This document shows, one piece after another, positions 1 to 5,975 of a stretch of DNA of 26,198 nucleotides. This DNA is from DAOUBA01 sp034432855. GTDB taxonomy: Bacteria; Chloroflexota; Anaerolineae; B4-G1. Position 1 is the stretch's first letter; each line of letters opens with the position of its first letter. The notes beneath the pieces were generated by a model that searched no databases, had not been told where the DNA came from, and saw only the letters and a program-made list of their open reading frames with translations. The stretch lies in NCBI GenBank assembly GCA_034432855.1, contig DAOUBA010000092.1, forward strand, positions 1 through 26,198, in the 5' to 3' direction. A program made the position numbers and the translations under genes.

Positions 1-62
1 AACTTGCCCACATCGTGCAACAATCCCGCCAGTGCCGCCAGCCATATCCGGTTCTCGTTCAT
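1..62 (-). CDS. cas10: Cas10-like protein with N-terminal HD domain, 5' end only
   Basis: Only the first 20 codons lie in the window; the gene runs off the left edge. The start is ATG at 62-60, preceded by a good ribosome binding site (GGAGG at 75-71 on the minus strand, 8 nt away). The peptide is MNENRIWLAALAGLLHDVGK. An HD motif in the form LLHDVGK about 16 residues from the N-terminus is typical of the HD nuclease domain that opens Cas10/Csm1 proteins, the large subunit of type III CRISPR effectors and the maker of cyclic oligoadenylate. The neighbouring CARF-HTH and Csx3-AAA genes are type III accessories and support this reading. With so few residues, another HD-domain hydrolase (for example Cas3'' or a generic phosphohydrolase) is not excluded. 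Confidence 0.62.
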   Translation of the reverse strand, partial: MNENRIWLAALAGLLHDVGK

Positions 63-147
63 CTCTCGTTCCTCCAAGGCCCACCTCCTTGACGATGAGT
101 ATACTCCAATTTTCCGTTCGGCTCAATGGCAAACATTCCAGACTTTT

Positions 148-163
148 TTGGAATCTATTCCAA
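148..163. promoter_or_regulatory. Candidate operator palindrome upstream of cas10
   Basis: TTGGAAT-CT-ATTCCAA is a perfect 7+7 bp inverted repeat. A third half-site, ATTCCA, lies at 135-140, so ATTCCA/TGGAAT occurs three times in 29 bp. The site lies in the 156-bp gap between the stop of the CARF-HTH gene and the cas10 start. A TATGAT hexamer reads toward cas10 at 192-187 (minus strand), but I see no convincing -35 for it. A dimeric HTH regulator such as the adjacent CARF-LuxR protein is a natural candidate binder. That is inference. Confidence 0.4.
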
Positions 164-218
164 TGTCTCCCACCCCCTTTCGTGCTATCATAAGGCTGTC
201 GCAAACTCGCCGACTCGC

Positions 219-1106
219 TCATTCGTTGACTCGCTCAAAGTACCGCCCGAACTTGTCGCGCAGAAAGTGATAATCCAGCCGCGTGCCCGGCGCCAACTCC
301 CAGGCGTTGCGGCACTCCTGGAAGATGACCGACTTGTGAGCATGGATCGTCTTGACCGTCACACACAGCGTCTCGGCCGCTTCCTGCGGACTCTGCCCCG
401 CAGCAAGCGCCCGCAACGTCTCCAACTGTCGGGGAGTCAGTTGCTCGATCACCTCCCGGCAACGCGCGCGCTCCACCCCGTCCAGCCAGCGGGCCTGGGC
501 GGCCACCACCTCCGGCGGCGTCGCCTGCGTCAGCGCCCGCAACGCCGGAAAATAGAGACCCCACGGCACCACCGGCACCTGCAACAGCCGCACGCCGTCC
601 TCCGGCCGCGCATGCATCACCCGCCCGTCCCGCGCCCGCTCCAGAAACTCTTCCGGCGTGTACATGTGCCACAGCCGATCGTCGTGATCAAAGTGCAACA
701 TCGCCGCGCTCATCGCCACCAGCGCACAGATGCGCCGTCCGCCGGAAATGCAGACGTGCAACCGCCGCCCCTCCCCCTTCAACGTGGCGATCAACTCATA
801 GATGCTGCTCCACGCCGCGTTGACCGCTGCGTCGTCGCAAATGTCTTCCAGTTTCCGCGTCCCCTGGCGAATAGGGAAAAAGCGCAGGCGGCAGGACCGC
901 CCGGCGTAGCGGTCGTCGGGAAACTCGGCAGCCAGTTTGCTCAACGCCTGGCCGGTCAGGGGATCGGCCTGGGGAGAAAGGTGGATCACGATCACCTCTT
1001 CGATCACCTCGCCGCGCCGCAGCAACTCGTCCAGCGCGAAGGTGACGACCTGCGGGCCGCCAGCCATCGTGGCGACCAGAGTGCTGTTCGCCGTGTGCCC
1101 TCTCAT
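219..1106 (-). CDS. CARF-domain protein (Cas_NE0113/Csx14-like) fused to LuxR-type HTH
   Basis: 295 aa. The N-terminal ~170 residues fit the Cas_NE0113 (Csx14-like) branch of the CARF superfamily: an opening strand plus loop TLVATMAGGPQVVTFALD, then VIVIHLSP, and later the family-type motif LHVCISGGRRICALVAMSAAML. CARF folds bind cyclic oligoadenylates made by Cas10. The C-terminal ~75 residues carry a LuxR/GerE-type helix-turn-helix (LTPRQLETLRALAAGQSP, then a recognition helix around VTVKTIHAHKSVIF). I see no HEPN, PD-D/ExK or PIN effector domain, so a cOA-responsive transcription regulator is the simplest role. Ring-nuclease activity cannot be excluded, as NE0113 relatives are linked to it. 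The start ATG 1106-1104 has GGAGGG just upstream. The gene precedes cas10 on the same strand and is divergent from the Csx3-AAA gene. Confidence 0.82.
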   Translation of the reverse strand: MRGHTANSTLVATMAGGPQVVTFALDELLRRGEVIEEVIVIHLSPQADPLTGQALSKLAAEFPDDRYAGRSCRLRFFPIRQGTRKLEDICDDAAVNAAWSSIYELIATLKGEGRRLHVCISGGRRICALVAMSAAMLHFDHDDRLWHMYTPEEFLERARDGRVMHARPEDGVRLLQVPVVPWGLYFPALRALTQATPPEVVAAQARWLDGVERARCREVIEQLTPRQLETLRALAAGQSPQEAAETLCVTVKTIHAHKSVIFQECRNAWELAPGTRLDYHFLRDKFGRYFERVNE

Positions 1107-1135
1107 CTGCCCTCCACCCGGAAAGGAATACGATC
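1107..1135. promoter_or_regulatory. 29-bp divergent start region with back-to-back ribosome binding sites
   Basis: The two start codons (1106 minus, 1136 plus) are separated by only 29 bp. That stretch holds a minus-strand GGAGGG and a plus-strand GGAAAGGA. There is no room for a -10/-35 pair, so each gene's promoter must lie inside the other gene's coding sequence, or the transcripts overlap antisense over their 5' ends. I could not identify either promoter. Confidence 0.6.
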
Positions 1136-2365
1136 ATGGAACTCTTTCCCGCCGTGCTGATCGGCGGGCCGCCCAATAGCGGCAAATCGGTCTTGACCTA
1201 TCACTTGAGCCAGGCGCTGCGCGAGCGCGGCGTGCAACACTACGTCCTGCGCGCCGCCCCAGACGGCGAAGGCGATTGGGCCGCCGAAGCCGACCCCGAC
1301 CTGACGCGCACCATCCTGGTACCCAGGGCATGGACGCCGGCATTCGTCGAACACGTCTGCGAGAGTCTGGCCCGACGTCCGCTGCCGCTGATCGTGGACC
1401 CCGGAGGACGTCCGCAGCCCTGGCAGGAATCCATCTTCGACCACTGTACCCACGCGATCCTGTTGACGCCGGACGAGCCAGGCCATGCCGTGTGGCTCGA
1501 CCTGATCGCCCGGCACAACCTGATCCTGTTGGCCGATCTGCACTCGGTCCTGCACGGTGAGAACTGCGTGACGCGCACGCAGCCGGTGCTCGAAGGCACC
1601 ATCGCCGGCCTGAGGTGGGACGCCCCAATCGCCGGCCCTGCCTTCACCGCGCTGGTCGAGCGCCTGACCCGCCTCTTCGCCTACGACCCCGCCCAACTGC
1701 GTCGTTCCCACCTGGCCTCCGCGCCGGTCGAGGACGTCATTGACCTCGACCGCCTGGCCCACACGCTGCGGGTGCCGTTCACCGGCGACAAGGCTGTCTG
1801 GGAACCGCACCACCTGCCCGCCGTGCTCGAGTACCTGCCCGAGGCCACGTCCCTGGGCCTCTACGGCCGCGGCCCGAACTGGCTCTACGCAGCTGTGGCG
1901 CTGCTGGCCCAACCCGAGCTCTTCTACCAGTTCGACGTGCGCCTCGGCTGGGTCGCCCCACCGACGCTGCGCCTGGGCGTTCCCGCCCCTCAGGCCCCAC
2001 TCCGGGCTCACCTCCACGCCCGGCCCGACCATGTCCACCTGGCATTCGAACTCCTCAAGCCCCATCTCGACTACGTCGAGGCGGAGGGACTGGCCGTGCC
2101 CCCCGTCCCATCCCGTCAGGGCATCGTCCTCAGCGGCAAACTGCCCCTCTGGCTCTACACGGCGCTGGCGGTGACCTATGCCCCGGACGCGCGGTGGCTT
2201 GCTGTGTATCAACCCCAGTTGGGAGATAAAGCCGTCGTGGTGAGATCGCGCCAATCCACCTTGCTGCCTGGAGATCGGGTGTGCTCTCCTCCTCGGGGTG
2301 ATCCGGCATGGGCCGCAGGCTCTTCCAGTGAGGAGAGGGGCACGCTGCCGCCCGCGCCGCCGTGA
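1136..2365 (+). CDS. csx3: AAA/P-loop ATPase fused to C-terminal Csx3 (Crn3) domain
   Basis: 409 aa. The N-terminus has a Walker A P-loop, GGPPNSGKS (Lys17), in a nucleotide-kinase-like ATPase domain of about 230 residues. Residues ~255-375 match the Csx3 fold signature: GIVLSGKLPLWLYTALA followed by WLAVYQPQLG and AVVVRS. Csx3 proteins accompany type III CRISPR systems and the stand-alone archaeal form is a cyclic tetra-adenylate ring nuclease; AAA-Csx3 fusions are a known architecture. From memory of the archaeal protein, the His and Asp residues linked to catalysis (in KYAH, VYDP and SH) appear replaced here (YAPD, VYQP, SR), so this domain may bind rather than cleave, or may use other residues. 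The last ~27 residues are low complexity and run toward a dispersed repeat. ATG 1136 follows GGAAAGGA at a good distance. Confidence 0.83.
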   Translation: MELFPAVLIGGPPNSGKSVLTYHLSQALRERGVQHYVLRAAPDGEGDWAAEADPDLTRTILVPRAWTPAFVEHVCESLARRPLPLIVDPGGRPQPWQESIFDHCTHAILLTPDEPGHAVWLDLIARHNLILLADLHSVLHGENCVTRTQPVLEGTIAGLRWDAPIAGPAFTALVERLTRLFAYDPAQLRRSHLASAPVEDVIDLDRLAHTLRVPFTGDKAVWEPHHLPAVLEYLPEATSLGLYGRGPNWLYAAVALLAQPELFYQFDVRLGWVAPPTLRLGVPAPQAPLRAHLHARPDHVHLAFELLKPHLDYVEAEGLAVPPVPSRQGIVLSGKLPLWLYTALAVTYAPDARWLAVYQPQLGDKAVVVRSRQSTLLPGDRVCSPPRGDPAWAAGSSSEERGTLPPAPP

Positions 2366-2378
2366 ACCGGCGGCGCCG

Positions 2379-2502
2379 GACCTCACCCATTCCCACCCCG
2401 GCCCTTCCCTCCTCGTTGCGGGGAGGGAAGGGGAGGGTGAGGGAGGGGGCAGGAGAGGTCGAACCCTGCCGACCCCCGCTCTTTCGAGCCGGTGCGACCA
2501 AA
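2379..2502 (+). repeat. Dispersed palindromic repeat, copy A
   Basis: A ~124-bp element that matches, in inverted orientation, a second copy at 5771-5898. It contains a hairpin with arms CCCTTCCCTCC and GGGGAGGGAAGGG around a TCGTTGC-type loop, flanked by GACCTCACCCAT at one end and AGGAGAGGTCGAAC near the other. A second hairpin built on GAGCCGGTGC is damaged in this copy. Such elements, which read as runs like LTPHPGP when translated by chance, are common REP-like repeats in several phyla. No protein is supported in it. Confidence 0.75.
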
Positions 2503-2625
2503 GGCCGGCCCCCCATTCCACGTTGACCCTTGCCGCATTGCCCGCGACGGTCCAACCCATCAACACCGGCTACCAGTATAGTTTGAACGCGAGCAAAAGT
2601 CAAAATCGCCCGGCCCGTCCCAACT

Positions 2626-2654
2626 TTGACATCGCAAACGGGTTAGACTATAAT
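2626..2654 (+). promoter_or_regulatory. Perfect consensus sigma-70 promoter of queG
   Basis: TTGACA at 2626-2631, exactly 17 bp of spacer, and TATAAT at 2649-2654. Both hexamers match the consensus fully. The predicted transcription start is near 2661, giving a leader of about 40 nt to the GTG start of queG. It should drive queG and the coupled HicB-DinB gene. Confidence 0.85.
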
Positions 2655-2702
2655 CCGATACCGAGATCATCTCCCCGGCCCCCCTTTCCTGGGGTACGAA
2701 TC

Positions 2703-3758
2703 GTGAACCTGGCCGAACGAATTCGTGCTCGTGCACGTCATCTGGGATTCGACCTGGTGGGGATTGCACCTGCCCATCCCACCCCACACCTCGACGCCTA
2801 TCGCGCCTGGCTGGCCCACGGCTACCACGGTGAGATGGCCTACATGGCGCGCACCGACCGGGTCGAGCGACGGGCCGATCCGGAGCGCATCCTGCCCGGC
2901 GCGCGTTCCGTTGTCTGCGTGGGGATGAACTATTATCCGGGCGACCTGCCTGCCACGCTCAAGGCCAATCGCTCACGCGGGTTGATCTCCAGATACGCCT
3001 GGGGCGCGGACTATCACGACATGATAGCGCCGCGCCTGGAAGAACTGGCAACGTTCATCCGCGCCGAGACGGGGGGCAGGGCCGCCAGCCGCGTCTATGT
3101 GGACAACGGGCCGGTGCTGGAGCGACCCTACGCGGCAACTGCGGGCCTGGGTTTCATCGGCAAGAACACCTGCCTCATCCATCCGCAGTTCGGTTCCTGG
3201 CTGTTCCTGGGTGAAATTCTGCTCGATGTGGATGTAGGACAGGATGACATCCCGTCCTACGAGACCCGCTGCGGCGCCTGCACCCGCTGCCTGGAAGCCT
3301 GCCCGACCGGCGCCCTGGTTGCCCCCTACGTGCTGGACGCGCGGCGCTGCATCTCCTACCTGACCATCGAACTGAAGGGCGCGATCCCGCCCGAACTGCG
3401 GCCGCTGATGGGCAACCACATCTACGGCTGCGACGTGTGCCAGGAAGTGTGTCCCTGGCAGCGTTTCGCCCGGCCCACGCAGGAAACGGCCTTCTGCACC
3501 GCAGACCCCGATCGCGCCGCGCCGCCGCTGCTGGCCCTGATCGCGCTGGACGCAGATGGCTTCCATCGGCGCTATGCCGGCAGTCCCATCGCCCGCATCG
3601 GGCGCGGCAGGCTCTTGCGCAACGTGGCGGTGGCGTTGGGAAACTGGGGGGATGAGCGGGCAATCCTGGCGCTGGAAAGGGCTCTGACCGATGTGGACCC
3701 GCTGGTGCGGGGGCATGCCGCCTGGGCGCTGGAATGGATCGGAAAGGACACACGATGA
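2703..3758 (+). CDS. queG: Epoxyqueuosine reductase QueG
   Basis: 351 aa, close to the usual QueG length. It performs the last step of queuosine synthesis in tRNA, reducing epoxyqueuosine with a cobalamin cofactor and two [4Fe-4S] clusters. Visible signatures are VDNGPVLERPYA (the conserved Asp), GFIGKN, the first cluster C190-x2-C193-x2-C196-x3-C200-P and the second C243-x2-C246-x3-C250-P. The C-terminal ~50 residues form a HEAT-like helical repeat (LALERALTDVDPLVRGHAAW), as in many QueG proteins. I chose GTG 2703 because the family begins at this point (NLAERIRARARHLGFDLVGI) and because it lies just after a consensus promoter; the ribosome binding site (GGGG) is weak. The stop codon overlaps the next gene's start (ATGA). 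Confidence 0.93.
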   Translation: MNLAERIRARARHLGFDLVGIAPAHPTPHLDAYRAWLAHGYHGEMAYMARTDRVERRADPERILPGARSVVCVGMNYYPGDLPATLKANRSRGLISRYAWGADYHDMIAPRLEELATFIRAETGGRAASRVYVDNGPVLERPYAATAGLGFIGKNTCLIHPQFGSWLFLGEILLDVDVGQDDIPSYETRCGACTRCLEACPTGALVAPYVLDARRCISYLTIELKGAIPPELRPLMGNHIYGCDVCQEVCPWQRFARPTQETAFCTADPDRAAPPLLALIALDADGFHRRYAGSPIARIGRGRLLRNVAVALGNWGDERAILALERALTDVDPLVRGHAAWALEWIGKDTR

Positions 3759-4963
3759 CCCGTTACCTTGTGTATGTGGAGACCGACGGCGACGGAAAGT
3801 GCATGGCCCACGTGCCGGCCCTGCCCGGCTGCTTTGCTCGCGCCGCCAGCCGCGACGAGGCGCTGCGGCGCACGCCCGACGCCATCCGCGAGACCATCGC
3901 CTGGTTGCACCGCCACGGCGAGCCTGCACCCGCCATCGAGGAGCCGTTCGAGATCGAGATCGCCGGCGCGAGCAGCGACGGCGCGGGCCCCTTCGATCCC
4001 GGCGGTACTGCCGCGCTCCTCCCGCCCGACCGGGAGCCACTCACGCTGGAGGAGATGGAGCATGCCTTCCGCCTCCTGTCTCATTCCCGCGCCGACCTGC
4101 TGGCGCTCGCGCAGGATTTGTCCGACGAACTGCTGGACTGGCAGCCCAACCCCGAATCCTTTTCGATCCGTCAAGTTTTGCGCCACGTCGGCAACGCCGA
4201 AGAGTGGTACGTCTCGCGCCTGGTCGCGCCGGAAAGCCTGCCGCCGGAGTGGGAGCACGACGACGCCCTGCCTCTCTTCGAGTTCCTGGAGATGGAGCGA
4301 CGCACGGCGTTCGAGCGGCTGCGACGCCTGAGCGACGAGGAGCGCGCCGCCGTATTCCATCCCACTCATTGGACCGATCACCCGGAAGAAGCCTGGACGG
4401 CGCGCAAGGTGCTGCGCCGCTTCCTCGAACACGAGCGCGAGCACATCGGGCAGGTCAGGGAAATCCTGGCCGCCTGGCAGTACGTCCACGGCACGCACAT
4501 CCAGACCGGCCCCAGGCAGGCGCTACTGGCCGGGCTGGACGTGGCGCGCGCAGAGTTGCTGGCCGCCGCCATGCGCATCCCGCCGGAGGAACGCGCCTCG
4601 CGCCCGGTCTGCGGGTATTGGACGCTCAAGGACGTGCTCGGCCACATGGCCGACTGGGAGTGGGTCGGCGTCGAGGGCTTGCGCCGGATGGCCGCTGGCC
4701 GGGCACCCCAGATCGAACCCATTGTAGACCTCGATGCCTGGAACCGGGCCCACTGCGAGGCCCGCCGCGATCAGCCGTGGGAGGAGGTATGGGCTGACCT
4801 GCACGCAGCACGCGCGGCCCTGTTGGAGACCCTGGAGGGGATGAGCCAGGCTGACCTAGCCCGCTCGTTCTCATTCCCTTGGGGGTCGGAGGGAACGGCG
4901 TACCAATGGGTTTCCGTGTACGTCGCGCACGACCGCGAACACGCGCGTGACCTGGCAGGATGA
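3755..4963 (+). CDS. HicB-like domain fused to two DinB domains
   Basis: 402 aa from ATG 3755, which overlaps the queG stop as ATGA and has GGAAAGGA upstream. An in-frame ATG at 3734 is less likely. Residues 1-65 form a HicB-type partial RNase H fold (YLVYVETDGDGKCMAHVPAL, then LPGC and a DEALRRTPDAI helix). Two four-helix DinB domains follow at ~90-235 and ~255-400. Each keeps the three metal-binding histidines: H144 with H226/H230 (HEREH) and H297 with H392/H396 (HDREH). DinB-fold proteins are metal-dependent transferases, isomerases or stress proteins; the substrate here is unknown. HicB domains normally belong to antitoxins, but there is no HicA partner nearby. A decayed copy of part of this gene lies at 5516-5719. 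Confidence 0.82.
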   Translation: MTRYLVYVETDGDGKCMAHVPALPGCFARAASRDEALRRTPDAIRETIAWLHRHGEPAPAIEEPFEIEIAGASSDGAGPFDPGGTAALLPPDREPLTLEEMEHAFRLLSHSRADLLALAQDLSDELLDWQPNPESFSIRQVLRHVGNAEEWYVSRLVAPESLPPEWEHDDALPLFEFLEMERRTAFERLRRLSDEERAAVFHPTHWTDHPEEAWTARKVLRRFLEHEREHIGQVREILAAWQYVHGTHIQTGPRQALLAGLDVARAELLAAAMRIPPEERASRPVCGYWTLKDVLGHMADWEWVGVEGLRRMAAGRAPQIEPIVDLDAWNRAHCEARRDQPWEEVWADLHAARAALLETLEGMSQADLARSFSFPWGSEGTAYQWVSVYVAHDREHARDLAG

Positions 4964-4993
4964 CGAATGCGGGCCAATGCCCACTCGCGGGTA

Positions 4994-5188
4994 TCACCAA
5001 AGCACGGCCACGAGAGCAGAGGCCGTGATCGCTTCGTCTCTGGTGATGAGCATGGCATTGCGACGTTGCGTTTCAGCCACGATCAGCCGATCGTGCATCT
5101 CGGGGATGAGGGGAAGGTCAGGGAGCCGGAATACGTCCATCGGCTCAAGGGGAGTGATGGTATAGTGCTTCTGTATGGTAGCCAACAC
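4994..5188 (-). pseudogene. PIN-domain toxin (VapC-like), N-terminally truncated remnant
   Basis: 64 codons resembling only the C-terminal half of a PIN-domain toxin: LPLIPEMHDRLIVAETQRRN, then AMLITRDEAI and a terminal VAVLW. PEMHDRLIVA carries the acidic residue of the PIN active site and LITRD the later one. The first ~60 residues with the opening acidic residue are absent, and the space where they should be is occupied by the antitoxin gene, whose stop is only 5 bp away. A possible start is GTG 5188, without a ribosome binding site. It is most likely an inactivated toxin left after a deletion. Confidence 0.6.
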
Positions 5189-5193
5189 CCGTT

Positions 5194-5436
5194 TTAATGG
5201 ATCAGAATTTCTGCTTTCGGTTGCCAGGAACTGAGAGTTAGAGCCTCGATCGTTTCATAGCTGAGGTCAAGTTGTGGAAATGCGCCCCATGGGTCGGCGG
5301 CAGCCAACGTTGCTTGCTGCGTATCCTGGACCGGCTCGACGGTGACCCACAACGACGCACCTTCCGATAACCGGAGGGGTTCTAGGGGTTTGATGACGCC
5401 GTGCTGATACGTGGCCTTTACGATTATAATGGTCAT
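5194..5436 (-). CDS. DUF104/AF2212-like antitoxin
   Basis: 80 aa from ATG 5436, chosen because AAGGAG precedes it at a good distance; an upstream in-frame start at 5451 would include that site in the coding region. The N-terminus, TIIIVKATYQHGVIKPLEPL followed by LSEGASLWVTV, matches the small beta-rich DUF104 antitoxin family, in which members pair with PIN-domain toxins. The expected toxin lies immediately downstream but has lost its N-terminal half, so this is an antitoxin without a working partner in the window. A solo antitoxin could still autoregulate or neutralise a related toxin elsewhere. Confidence 0.7.
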   Translation of the reverse strand: MTIIIVKATYQHGVIKPLEPLRLSEGASLWVTVEPVQDTQQATLAAADPWGAFPQLDLSYETIEALTLSSWQPKAEILIH

Positions 5437-5515
5437 AACTTGCTCCTTCACAAACTTGCGGCAGTTACACGATTCCTACTGAACATTATAGTATGAGAGA
5501 GACGAATCAGCAAGC

Positions 5516-5719
5516 AGCGCGTCGCCGTATTCCATCCCACCCACTGGACCGACCATCCGGAAGAGGCCTGGACAGCGCGCAAGGCGCTGCGCCGCTTCCT
5601 CGAACACGAGCGCGAGCACATCGGGCAGGTCAGGGAAATCCTGGCCGCCTGATAGGGAACGGCGTACCAATGGGTTTCCGTGTACGTTGCACACGACTAT
5701 GAACATGCGCGTGACCTGG
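5516..5719 (+). pseudogene. Decayed duplicate of the DinB fusion gene
   Basis: Two segments match the 3' half of the gene at 3755-4963: 5516-5651 matches 4341-4476 with about 8 mismatches, and 5654-5719 matches 4890-4955 with about 6. The ~413 bp between them in the intact gene are deleted. The first segment keeps the HEREH metal motif of DinB domain 1, then meets stop codons (TGA, TAG) at the junction. Many mismatches are silent or conservative, which suggests the copy was once a functional paralogue. The intact and decayed copies flank the antitoxin/toxin relic in direct orientation. Confidence 0.85.
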
Positions 5720-5770
5720 AACGAGTATAGTATTGCTCTCGAAAAACTATCACAACCGAAGATTTTGCTC

Positions 5771-5898
5771 TTGGCCGCACCGGCCTGAAAGAGCCGGTGC
5801 TGGCGGAGTTCGACCTCTCCTAACCCCTCCCTCACCCTCCCCTTCCCTCTCCGTTGCGGGGAGGGAAGGGGAGGGCCGGGGTGGGGATGGGTGAGGTC
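5771..5898 (-). repeat. Dispersed palindromic repeat, copy B (inverted)
   Basis: This is the reverse-complement match of copy A at 2379-2502. It keeps both hairpins intact: GCACCGGC/GCCGGTGC (8 bp, arms around 5777-5800) and the CCTTCCCT/AGGGAAGG hairpin around CCGTTGCGG. Two inverted copies 3.3 kb apart could mediate inversion of the queG-DinB-antitoxin segment. Confidence 0.75.
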
Positions 5899-5975
5899 AG
5901 ATCGCACGGCGGCGCGGTCAATCGGTATTCGATTTGGTTGCGGCCAGAGGCCGCGCTATGAGATGGAAGGTGAAG

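Larger units (their letters stand above)
2366..2702. other. 337-bp intergenic region: dispersed repeat and queG promoter
   Basis: No gene is supported here. The first part holds a palindromic dispersed repeat (listed separately). The second part holds a consensus promoter reading into queG. The reading frame of queG stays open upstream through the repeat, but the usual QueG N-terminus begins at 2703. Confidence 0.7.
5437..5975. other. 539-bp non-coding stretch with DinB relic and repeat
   Basis: No intact gene. It contains the upstream region of the antitoxin, the decayed DinB-gene duplicate (5516-5719), an AT-richer piece (~5720-5765) and inverted repeat copy B (5771-5898). The kinase gene then begins. 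Confidence 0.65.

Noticed and set aside
126..1160. Long plus-strand frame of 344 codons
   Set aside because: It is the antisense shadow of the CARF-HTH gene, with Arg/Pro/His-rich nonsense composition and no ribosome binding site.
1..2365. A CRISPR repeat-spacer array next to the type III genes
   Set aside because: No regularly spaced direct repeats are visible anywhere in the window; an array may lie beyond the left edge.
1103..2566. Long minus-strand frame of 487 codons
   Set aside because: It is antisense to the Csx3-AAA gene, which has a P-loop, a Csx3 signature and a proper start.
3755..4963. HicB domain as part of a HicAB toxin-antitoxin pair
   Set aside because: No HicA-like small dsRNA-binding-fold gene lies next to it; the frame upstream is queG.
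5476..5907. 143-codon minus-strand frame
   Set aside because: It runs through the dispersed repeat and antisense to the DinB relic; its LTHPHPGPPLP start is the chance translation of the repeat.
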